64,000 nt of DNA from contig OY829542.1 in NCBI GenBank assembly GCA_963691705.1, positions 21,934,579 to 21,998,578 of the forward strand, read 5' to 3'. Position 1 is the stretch's first letter; each line of letters starts with the position of its first letter. This document shows, in pieces, positions 10,275 to 19,457 of the stretch. The stretch comes from Viola odorata. Lineage: Eukaryota; Streptophyta; Magnoliopsida; Malpighiales; Violaceae. The notes under the pieces were generated by a model, which had not been told where the DNA came from, did no database searches, and saw only the letters and a list, made by a program, of their open reading frames with translations. The position numbers and the translations under genes are program-made.

Positions 10275-11509
10275 CTACACTAGAGACGCCACTATGTCTT
10301 CCAAATCTGCCATCTGAAGAAGAGTACGCATAAGTTCTTCTCTCTCACGGTCAATCGCTTCAACTTCAGCTGAAATGGTGGTCTCTTTCCTTTTCCATTC
10401 TTCTTGTTCCGCAGAAAGCTTCCAGATGTTCTCGTCGGTGTCTTGAAGATCATTTTGCAATTTGTCAATCTTTGAGGCTAACCTACCCTTGTTAGGTAAA
10501 AGTCAACGCGAGTCAGAAATTCCTCGACCTTCAACTTCAATGGAGCGGCGTCAGACGTAAATATGTCCTTGATGACCTCCTGAAGAATAGAAGATGCCTC
10601 TAAGCTCGAAGCTTTTATTCCGAAGACGCCTCTAACTTCGAAGCCTTCGTTCTGAAGGTGCTTCTGAGTCCGAAGCAGGCACTCCCGAAGGCCTTGAAGA
10701 TAAGAGATCTCTTCTTGAGTGACAAGTGGTGATCCCCATCTACAACGCTTCGCCTTGATCCTCTCAGCAAATCTCGGGACACGGAATATAGTTTTCAATA
10801 TTGCAAAAGGAAGGAATAAGCAAGGTGGAGCGAAATCCTAAAGCCTTTACATCAATTAGGTGGGATACAATGCTTAAAAAGCACTGATCCAGACCCTCGA
10901 TGGAGCTTATATTGGGATCCTCCGTTGAAGCAAGGTGGAGCAAAATCTTAAAGCCTCTACATCAATTAGGTGAGATGCAGTCCTTAAAAAAGACCGATCT
11001 AGACCCTCGATGTGGTTGATCCTGGAACTGATGGGGTGAGATCTTGAAGCTTCTAAATCAATTAGGTGAGATGCAGTCCTTAAAAAGGACCGATCTAGAC
11101 CCTCGATGTGGTTGATCCTGGAACTGATAGGACGAGATCCTGAACCTTCTACATCAATTAGGTGGGATACAGTCCTTGAAAATGACTGATCCAGACCCTC
11201 GATGAGGTTCGCATCAGTGTTGGTGGGGTAGGATCCTGAAGCCTTTACATCAATTAGGTGGGATACATTGCTTAAAAAGCACTGATTCAGACCCTCGATG
11301 GAACTTATATTAGGATCCTTCGTTGACCGACTCACTATGGCGAACTTCAATATTCCTTTCCCTCCGGATTGCGAACGATGCTTCACTTCGGTTTCCTGGA
11401 AATAAAGAAATCGTTCTCTTTGCTCTTGACTTGAGCTCTCGTCGATCCAGTTCATATCAAGAGATTGCAAAGAAGTGACACCAGCGGATCGCGACGAGGA
11501 TGACATCAT
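10275..11509 (-). pseudogene. Antisense reading-frame remnant with 32-residue repeats and a coiled-coil-like tail
   Basis: Three consecutive - strand open stretches (11509-10907, 10798-10478, 10460-10275) look like one broken protein encoded opposite to the element. The first starts MMSSSSRSAGVTSLQ and carries four to five copies of a 32-residue unit (IEGLDRSFLRTASHLID core). The second is mixed helical (LQGLRECLLRTQKHLQNEGF). The third is Glu/Lys-rich and likely coiled coil (LSAEQEEWKRKE, IDREREELMRTL). A shift after RRIPI near 10907 and stops near 10800 and 10470 separate the parts; an intron cannot be excluded. I do not recognise a named family. Its place between gag and the 3' LTR on the opposite strand resembles the antisense ORFs described in Tat/Ogre elements, though those often encode a plant mobile domain, which I do not see here. 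Confidence 0.5.
10842..11310 (-). repeat. ~96-bp tandem repeat inside the antisense frame
   Basis: Units carrying ACATCAATTAGGTG recur near 10851, 10958, 11055, 11151 and 11248, a period of about 96 bp (32 codons) that keeps the - strand frame. The unit at the low-coordinate end is offset and breaks the frame. Confidence 0.8.
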
Positions 11510-11573
11510 CTGAAGAAAAAAAAGAGATTAATTTCAAATTTTAAAAGCAAAAAACAATTGTGGCATGATATAA

Positions 11574-14500
11574 AAATTGGGCCCAACAGCAACGTCTCCC
11601 TCCTATTTAACTTAGCCAACTTTACCCATCTCATGCCTTAATGAACAAGAGAAAAAAGTAAAGAAGGCAAAATAAAAAAGCAACGAAGGAAGATGGTCGG
11701 AATCTTCTGGCAGCGATTGTCGACGCGTCAGAGATCGGAACGACTCCGTTCCAGTTGCATCCGATTCGTCTCATCAAGATGCTCATTTTGGTCCTGACGG
11801 CGGCCGGAACACAGGCTGGACGCTTCTCCACGTGCCGGAATAGTGGCTGAATCCTCCAGCGAGTGTAAAAATGGCCGGAATCTTCAAACAGCGATTGTCG
11901 ATGCATTCGAGATCGGAATGACTCCATTCAAGTTGCATTCGACTCGCCTCATCCTGACGCTCATTTTGGCCCTAACTTCGGGCAGAACGCAGGCTGCACA
12001 CTCCCACACGCACCGAAATAGTGGCTGGACGCTCCTGGCGAGTGTAAAAATGGCCGGAATCTTCAAACAGCGATTGCCGATGCATCCGAGATCGGAATGA
12101 CTCCGTTCAGGTTGTATCTGACTCGTCTCATCCTGACGCTCATTTTGGTCCTAACGGCGGGCAGAACGCAGGGTGGACGCTCCTACACGTGCCGAAACAG
12201 TGGCTGGACGCTCCCGGCGAGTGTAAAAATGGCCAGAATCTTCAAACAGTGATTGCCGACGCATCCGAGATCAAAATGACTCCGTTCAAGTTGCGTTCAA
12301 CTCGTCTCTTCCTAACACTTGTTTTGGTTCTAGTGGTGAGAAAAACGGGTCAGATCTGTAAAAAAAAAAGGAATATAAATCCAAGCCTGCACAATTAATT
12401 CTATGAATGAAAAAAGGAGCACATAAACATTGGAGTATGAAAAAAAAAGAATCAAAAGTCAAAGCATTACCTTTCTTCTCTCCCGGACAGTAGCAACAAG
12501 AAGGAAAAAAAAACTAATTGAAGAAGATCAACAATTGCATCTATTTGTAAGGGAAAAAATTCTCCTCAGTTAAGGAAATAAATTTTGCCCAATTATGAAG
12601 AAAATTTGCTCAATTAAAGAGAGAGATCTTGCTCAATTAAGGCAATCAAGAAGAAATTCTGCTCAATGAAGATGAAGATTTTGCTCAAACAGAAGGAAAA
12701 AAATTAATCGATTAACAGGAAAAAATTCTGATCGATTAGATAAAAAATTTAAAAAAAGGAGAGGAAAAAATTCTGATCGATTAGATAAAAAAGAAAAGAA
12801 AAGGAGAGGAAAAAATTTATCCAAGGTCGCCGCCACACATGATCAATTCGACGAAATCCATGTTGTGTAGGAATAAACTCCAAGACCATGGATTCCTTTG
12901 CGGAGTCAATTCCTTGGCACAAGTTTTTTTTTTTAAAAAAAATTACATTCGATGGCCGGAATCTTCTGGCAGCGATTGTCGACGCGTCGGAGATCGGAAC
13001 GACTCCGTTCCAGTTGCATCCGATTCGTCTCATCATGATGCTCGTTTTGGTCCTGACGGCGGCCGGAACACAGGCTGGACGCTTCTCCACACGCCGGAAT
13101 AGTGGCTGAATGCTCCGGCGAGTGTAAAAATGGCCGGAATCTTCAAACAGCGATTGTCGATGCATCCGAGATCGGAATGACTCCATTCAAGTTGCATCCG
13201 CCTCGCCTCATCCTGACGCTCGTTTTGGCCCTAACTTCGAGCAGAACGCAGGCTGCACGCTCCCACACGCACCGAAACAGTGGCTGGATGCTCCCGGCGA
13301 GTGTAAAAATGGCCGGAATCTTCAAACAGCGATTTCCGATGCATCCGAGATCGGAATGACTCCGTTCAAGTTGTATCGGACTCGTCTCATCCTGACGCTC
13401 ATTTTGGTCCTAACGGCGGGTAGAACGCAGGCTGGACGCTCCTACACGCGCGGAAACAGTGGCTGGACGCTCCCGGCGAGTGTAAAAATGGCCGGAATCT
13501 TCAAACAGTGATTGCCGACGCATCCGAGATCGAAATGACTCCGTTCAAGTTGCGTTCAACTCGTCTCTTCCTAACACTTGTTTTGGTTCTAGTGGTGAGA
13601 AAAACGGGTCAAATCTGTAAAAAAAAAGAGGAATATAAATCCAAGCCTGCACAATTAATTCTATGAATGAAAAAAGGAGCACATAAACATTGGAGTGTGA
13701 AAAAAAAAGAATCAAAAGTCAAAGCATTACCTTTCTTCTCTCCCGAACAGCAGCAACAAGAAGGAAAAAAAAAACTAATTGAAGAAGATCAACAATTGCA
13801 TCTATTTGTAAGGGAAAAAATTCTCCTCAGTTAAGGAAATAAATTTTGCCCAATTATGAAGAAAATTTGCTCAATTAAAGAGAGAGATCTTGCTCAATTA
13901 AGGCAATCAAGAAGAAATTCTGCTCAATGAAGATGAAGATTTTGCTCAAACAGAAGGAAAAAAATTAATCGATTAAGAGGAAAAAATTCTGATCGATTAG
14001 ATAAAAAAGAAAAAAAAATGAGAGGAAAAAATTTATCCAAGGTCGCCACCACACATGATCAATTCGACGAAATCCATGATGTGCAGGAACAAACTCCAAG
14101 ACCATGGATTCCTTTGCGGAGTCAATTCCTTGGCACAAGTTTTTTTTTAAAAAAAAAATTACATTCGATGGCCGGAATCTTCTGGCAGCGATTGTCGACG
14201 CGTCGGAGATCGGAACGACTCCGTTCCAGTTGCATCCGATTCGTCTCATCATGATGCTCGTTTTGGTCCTGACGGCGGCCGGAACACAGGCTGGACGCTT
14301 CTCCACGCGCCGGAATAGTGGCTGAATGCTCCGGCGAGTGTAAAAATGGCCGGAATCTTCAAACAGCGATTGTCGATGCATCCGAGATCGGAATGACTCC
14401 ATTCAAGTTGCATCCGACTCGCCTCATCCTGATGCTCGTTTTGGCCCTAACTTCGGGCAGAACGCAGGCTGCACGCTCCCACACGCACCGAAACAGTGGC

Positions 14501-15427
14501 TGGACGCTCCCGGCGAGTGTAAAAATGGCCGGAATCTTCAAACAGCGATTGCCGATGCATCCAAGATCGGAATGACTCCGTTCAAGTTGTATCCGACTCG
14601 TCTCATCCTGACGCTCATTTTGGTCCTAACGGCGGGCAGAACGCAGGCTGGACGCTCCTACACGCGCCGAAACAGTGGCTGGACGATCCCGGCGAGTGTA
14701 AAAATGGCCAGAATCTTCAAACAGTGATTGCCGACGCATCCGAGATCGAAATGACTCCGTTCAAGTTGCGTTCAACTCGTCTCTTCCTAACACTTGTTTT
14801 GGTTCTAGTGGTGAGAAAAACGGGTCAGATCTATAAAAAAAAAGAGGAATATAAATCCAAGCCTGCACAATTAATTCTATGAATGAAAAAAAGAGCACAT
14901 AAACATTGGAGTATGAAAAAAAAAGAATCAAAAGTCAAAGCATTACCTTTCTTCTCTCCCGGACAGCAGCAACAAGAAGGAAAAAAAACTAATTGAAGAA
15001 GATCAACAATTGCATCTATTTGTAAGGGAAAAAATTCTCCTCAGTTAAGGAAATAAATTTTGCCCAATTATGAAGAAAATTTGCTCAATTAAAGAGAGAG
15101 ATCTTGCTCAATTAAGGCAATTAAGAAGAAATTTTGCTCAATGAAGATGAAGATTTTGCTCAAACAGAAGGAAAAAAATTGATCGATTAAGAGGAAAAAA
15201 TTCTGATCGATTAGATAAAAAATTAAAAAAAAGGAGAGGAATAAATTCTGATCGATTAGATAAAAAAGAAAAAAAAAAAAGAGGAAAAAATTTATCCAAG
15301 GTCGCCGCCACACATGATCAATTCGACGAAATCCATGATGTGCAGGAACAAACTCCAAGACCATGGATTCCTTTGCGGAATCAATTCCTTGGCACAAGTT
15401 TTTTTTTTAAAAAAAATTACATTCGAT
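11574..15427 (+). repeat. Hierarchical tandem array: ~179-bp monomers in ~1.22-1.26-kb higher-order units
   Basis: Monomers begin at an ATGGCCGGAATCTTC-type motif. First block starts: 11693, 11871, 12050, 12229. Second: 12952, 13130, 13309, 13488. Third: 14168, 14346, 14525, 14704. A fourth block stops after its first bases at 15426. Spacing in blocks is 178-179. Block-to-block spacing is 1259, 1216 and 1258, the short one lacking a GATCGATTAGATAAAAAA duplication. Between blocks lies about 0.6 kb of A-rich DNA. Monomers in the same rank match better across blocks than their neighbours do (rank 1 has TTCTGGCAGCG, ranks 2-4 have TTCAAACAG), the hallmark of higher-order repeats. Not coding: 179 is not a multiple of three. 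Confidence 0.9.
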
Positions 15428-15563
15428 GGCAAGTTTCTCCGAAGTCAAGATTGGTCCGTGATAAATTTGGCCCTACAATCAAACATGATTTCAAGTTCAG
15501 TCCTCGACGCAAATTAAAACTCACTCAGGAAAGAGTTCAAGATTAATTTACTTCATCAAGTAA

Positions 15564-15583
15564 AGTAATCTTGAGGGGGCATT
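15564..15583 (+). other. Polypurine tract of the gag-only element
   Basis: AGTAATCTTGAGGGGGCATT lies directly before the LTR start TGTAGACATC at 15584. The G-run followed by the LTR TG is the expected plus-strand priming site. Confidence 0.7.
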
Positions 15584-16368
15584 TGTAGACATCAAAATTT
15601 CGACTCATCTTAAAATATACGGTCCAATTTATAAAAAATGCCACGAAGCCCATTCACCGAAATTCATGAACCTTATTTGGTCGAAACCCACCAGCAAGTT
15701 CATATTTGAAGGGAATAAAACTCATCTAATATTTTATTAATTTGATTAAATGTCAAATTAATTGATATTCAATTATTAATTAATATGTAAATTAATTAAT
15801 AACGATGGTTACAAATTGGATCAATGAGATGAAGACACATGTCATCTTTCCAATTCCAAAATCACCCTTATGAGCCTATAAATAGAGGCCTCCTTAGAAG
15901 GTGAAAGGAGAAGATTTCTTGGAGAGAAAAAGTGCTGCGAAGATCAAGAACTGAAGCAGATCGTCTTCAAGAAAGAAGGAGAAGCCACAAGCTGATTCAA
16001 GGCTGGTTCTCTCTCAACCACCAAGGAGAAGCCACAAGCTAATTCAAGGCCGGTTTCTTCTCAAATCAAATCAAGCAGAAGCCACAAGCTGATTCAAGGC
16101 CGGTTTTCTCCCAACTACATCAAATCAAATCAAGAAGAAGCCACAAGCTGATTCAAGGCCAGTTTCTTCTCAAATCAACCGCGGATTAAAAGATGATTCA
16201 AGGCCAATCCGTCAATCATCCAACTCAAGTTCAAATCCAAATCCGGAGTGAAGATTGATTCATTAATCAGAGGAATCAAGAGAACAAGAACCACTTTTAT
16301 TATACATTCAACATTTTGTAATTTGACACGTGTAATTTTCTCCTATTTTAGGAAAAATTGTGTGTACA
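15584..16368 (+). mobile_element. 3' LTR of the gag-only Tat-like element (785 bp)
   Basis: Runs from TGTAGACATCAAAATTTCGA to GGAAAAATTGTGTGTACA, with TG...CA ends. A TATA box (TATAAATAG from 15877) implies transcription start near 15905. The R/U5 part holds about five ~50-bp repeats with CAAGCTGATTCAAGGCCGG (15950-16200). The last ~400 bp recur inverted at 6215-6565 and the last 80 bp at 6571-6652. The five bases after the end are ATGAT; the partner duplication cannot be tested because the 5' LTR start is missing. Confidence 0.85.
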
Positions 16369-16869
16369 ATGATTTTACTTACTTAATTAGGATAATAATA
16401 TAAAATTGAAACAATTAATAACTAATTAATTTATTATGGTTAATATTACCAAAATTAACTTATTATAACCAAAATATTAAGAAAAAAAGGAAAAGATAAA
16501 AAGGAAAAGAAAGAAAACAAAATGGTAGGAAAAATAAAATAAAAAAACCTACTAGGCTCTTTTTTTGACCAAAAATATTAAAAAATACATATTAACGGAA
16601 TATTTCGTGCCACATACGATTTTTTCCATGGAAAGGTTCAATCAAACTTTATACACAAACTTTAAATTTTTTATTAAACTTTATAATACGTTAGAGATAA
16701 TAATCGAATTTTTTTATAAATCGTTGGAACTGTTGGTGCATTTTCCCTCAAAACTAAGGTTCAATGTCTTTTATCCATTGTCGCATTGGAGGGTCCATCA
16801 AAGTAATCGTGGTGGGCTAAGCAAAGCTACGGCCCGACACCAAAATTGAAAAATACTAGAAAATAGAAA
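16369..16869. other. AT-rich intergenic DNA upstream of nMAT2
   Basis: No gene or repeat recognised. A-rich runs around 16480-16550 and a 94-codon open frame at 16565-16849 with no family resemblance. Likely the distal promoter of the maturase gene. Confidence 0.5.
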
Positions 16870-17255
16870 AGAAAAATAAAAGGACTAGAGCTGCATCAGG
16901 GTTTTAGCCAGGGTTTCGCTTCCATCTTTCATTGCTCTATTCTTCAGTTTCATCTGTGCGTGAACTTGACTTTTTTTTTTCCTCAGTGGAATCGGACTAT
17001 AGGAGCTCCGTATGCTAAGAGAGGGATGTGGTTGTTCCTATCTCGTGTAAGGTATCATCAATACTAACATACCCTTCTCTGGATTTCTTCCGCTTTATCA
17101 TTCTTAGCTTTGAATTCTCTGAAAAAAGAGGTTTTCGTGACTGGGTGTGCATTTTCTTCGATTCTGTCCTGTCCTTATTTAATTTTCTTCATAAAAAACC
17201 CAGAGATGACTTGAAAAAATAAATCTTGTTAGTGTTTGGTTTCATTTGTCTCCAA
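16870..17255 (+). promoter_or_regulatory. Putative 5' leader/promoter of nMAT2
   Basis: CT- and T-rich sequence with two GGGTTT motifs (CAGGGTTTTAGCC and CAGGGTTTCGC, about 16897-16920), common near the transcription start of plant organelle-related genes. An in-frame TAA at 17220-17222 excludes N-terminal extension of the maturase frame. A leader intron starting near GTATCATC (about 17051) is possible but unproven. Confidence 0.35.
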
Positions 17256-19457
17256 ATGCATCGTCGCCTCGCCATATTTAGCCATAACATCCTTATTAAT
17301 AGTACCAATAATATTCTGCCCACTTCAAATGCAACTACCCTTTTATATTCTCTATCCAATCCCTTGCGTCCTCGGAGTAATGGGTTTGCCCTCGTTCGCT
17401 TCCTTTCCTTCTCGCTAGGTCATAGGCGTGTGCCTGACCCTGATGACCCAGCCACCTTGATGAAGGACGATGGTGTCTCAGTTTGCTCACAGATGTGGAT
17501 TGAGAATTTTCGTGAACCTGATCGGATAGTGAACAATCTGACTGGTTATCTGCGTCGTTTTGAACTGTGGGTGTTGGCTTATCAAAAGGTGTGTGCTGAT
17601 GAAATGGGAGCATATATGCCTCGTAGCGCGGTACAAAGACCCGCATTGGAGGATTTGTTGGCACTTCGAAATGCTGTGCTTGATAGCAGGTTTAAGTGGG
17701 GTGCTAGGTTACAGTTTTTTATCAAGTCTCCGAAGGATAAGACAGATTATGAGTCTTTGTCGAAGAGGAAGATTAGAGCAATTTTGACAACCACGCAACC
17801 AGCTGCATTTCAAGATAAGATAGTTCAAGAGGTGTTGCTCATGATTTTGGAGCCTGTTTATGAAGCCAGGTTTTCTCAAAAGTCGTTTGCATTTAGACCT
17901 GGTAGGACAGCACATACGGCATTGAGGGTGGTAAGGAGAAGTTTTGCTGGTTATTTGTGGTACATAAAAGGAGATTTAAGTACTATTTTGGATGGAATGA
18001 AAGTGGGCATGGTGATAAGTGCTTTGATGAGGGATGTTAGGGATAAGAAAGTGATTGATTTGGTGAAGTCAGCACTCACTACTCCAGTGATCACAACTAG
18101 TGTAGAACAGCCCAAGAAGAAAATAAAAAGGAAGTATCAGAAAAAGAGGGTGTTGGCAGAAGATGAGCCGAAGCCTGATCCCTATTGGCTAGAGACATTT
18201 TTCGGGTTTGCACCTGAGGAGGCTGAAAAGACTCCTAAATGGGGACATTGTGGGATTCTTAGTCCTCTTTTGGCTAATATCTGCCTTGATGAACTGGACC
18301 GCTGGATGGAAGGTAAGATTAAGGAGTTCTATCGCCCTTCAAAGAGTGATGTCATATGGAATACTCCAGAAGGGGAAGCTGAACAGGGAAACACATCTTG
18401 GCCAGAATTTGTGCCAACAAGTGGACCGGATAAGACTCGGAAAATGGATTATGTAAGATATGGGGGTCACATTTTGATTGGTGTCCGAGGGCCTAGAGCA
18501 GATGCTGCAACATTAAGAAAGCAATTGGTTGAGTTTGTTGATCAGAGATATATGCTCAAGCTTGACAATGAAACCCTCCCAATTGAACATATAACCAAGG
18601 GTATAATGTTTCTTGACCATGTGTTGTGCCGGAGAGTTGTGTATCCTACACTTCGGTACACTGCTACTGGTGGGAAGATCATTAGTGAGAAGGGTGTGGG
18701 CACCCTTTTGTCTGTCACAGCAAGTTTGAAACAATGCATTAAGCAATTTAGAAAGTTGGACTTTCTGAAAGGGGACAAGGATCCTGATCCACAGCCTTGT
18801 TTTAGAATGTTTCATGCTACTCAGGCTCACACCAATGCACAGATGAATAAATTTTTATCAACGATGGTTGAGTGGTTTAGATATGCTGACAACCGAAAGA
18901 AAATTGTGAACTTCTGTTCCTACATCGTTAGGGGTTCACTTGCAAAGCTATATGCTGCCAAGTACAAGCTTCGTTCACGTGCAAAGGTGTACAAGATTGG
19001 TTCTAGGAATCTAAGTCGTCCTTTGAAGGAGAAGAAGGGGTCATCACCTGAGTTCCACAATTTGCTCAGGATGGGCCTTGTTGAGTCAATTGATGGCCTT
19101 CATTACACTCGCATGTCTCTTGTTCCTGAGACTGATTACACCCCCTTTCCTAGCAATTGGAGACCTGATCATGAAAAGGCATTACTTGAATACATAAGGC
19201 TTGAGGATCCAAAGACTTTAGAGGAGCAACAAGCTTGTATTAGAGAGCAAGGTCTGGTTTCATCACAAGATTATATTTCTATGCTTGTTTGGAACTACAA
19301 GAGAAATGCTATTGCCATTGATCAGCTTTCCCCCTTAAAAAGCAGTAGCGATGATGCAGAAAAAGTACTGCTGTTAAGTTCTCCTCGTGATAATCTTGAT
19401 CAGAAAAATAAAGACGAGGAGGAACGTGAAGAAAGGCTTCATGCTGCTCAATTGTAA
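17256..19457 (+). CDS. nMAT2: Nuclear-encoded mitochondrial group II intron maturase, nMAT2 type
   Basis: A 733-residue single-exon maturase that would be imported into mitochondria and help splice group II introns. Arabidopsis nMAT2 (At5g46920) has a similar length. The start is the ATG at 17256 (MHRRLAIFSHN), because an in-frame stop lies 36 bp upstream. Residues 1-60 are rich in Arg, Ser and Asn and nearly free of acidic residues, as in a mitochondrial presequence. The RT-like region follows: QDKIVQEVLLMILEP, FAFRPGRTAHTALR near residue 210 and GILSPLLANICLDELD. At residues 402-405 the catalytic YADD is replaced by YGGH, so reverse transcription is not expected; degenerate RT motifs are known in the nMAT1/nMAT2 class. 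The maturase domain X lies at about 518-590 (MNKFLSTMVEWFRYADN, GSLAKLYAAKYKLRSRAKV). No HNH endonuclease domain follows. The end is acidic (DQKNKDEEER). The frame has no break and is probably functional. Choice of nMAT2 over nMAT1 rests on remembered family features. Confidence 0.88.
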   Translation: MHRRLAIFSHNILINSTNNILPTSNATTLLYSLSNPLRPRSNGFALVRFLSFSLGHRRVPDPDDPATLMKDDGVSVCSQMWIENFREPDRIVNNLTGYLRRFELWVLAYQKVCADEMGAYMPRSAVQRPALEDLLALRNAVLDSRFKWGARLQFFIKSPKDKTDYESLSKRKIRAILTTTQPAAFQDKIVQEVLLMILEPVYEARFSQKSFAFRPGRTAHTALRVVRRSFAGYLWYIKGDLSTILDGMKVGMVISALMRDVRDKKVIDLVKSALTTPVITTSVEQPKKKIKRKYQKKRVLAEDEPKPDPYWLETFFGFAPEEAEKTPKWGHCGILSPLLANICLDELDRWMEGKIKEFYRPSKSDVIWNTPEGEAEQGNTSWPEFVPTSGPDKTRKMDYVRYGGHILIGVRGPRADAATLRKQLVEFVDQRYMLKLDNETLPIEHITKGIMFLDHVLCRRVVYPTLRYTATGGKIISEKGVGTLLSVTASLKQCIKQFRKLDFLKGDKDPDPQPCFRMFHATQAHTNAQMNKFLSTMVEWFRYADNRKKIVNFCSYIVRGSLAKLYAAKYKLRSRAKVYKIGSRNLSRPLKEKKGSSPEFHNLLRMGLVESIDGLHYTRMSLVPETDYTPFPSNWRPDHEKALLEYIRLEDPKTLEEQQACIREQGLVSSQDYISMLVWNYKRNAIAIDQLSPLKSSSDDAEKVLLLSSPRDNLDQKNKDEEEREERLHAAQL

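Larger units (their letters stand above)
6571..16368 (+). mobile_element. Non-autonomous, gag-only Tat-like LTR retrotransposon
   Basis: In order on the + strand: 5' LTR remnant (6571-6652), primer-binding site, gag (6726-9788), short repeats, an antisense reading-frame remnant (10275-11509), a long tandem array (11574-15427), polypurine tract (15564-15583) and 3' LTR (15584-16368). No protease, RT, RNase H or integrase is present. This fits the gag-only non-autonomous class (TR-GAG type) that depends on pol from a relative. Antisense frames and 3' tandem repeats between pol and the 3' LTR are known traits of the Tat/Ogre lineage. That the pieces form one element is inferred from order and orientation. 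Confidence 0.7.

Noticed and set aside
18459..18470. YGGH in nMAT2 considered as a sequencing error or pseudogene sign
   Set aside because: The frame is unbroken over 733 codons and loss of the catalytic Asp pair is known for this maturase class.
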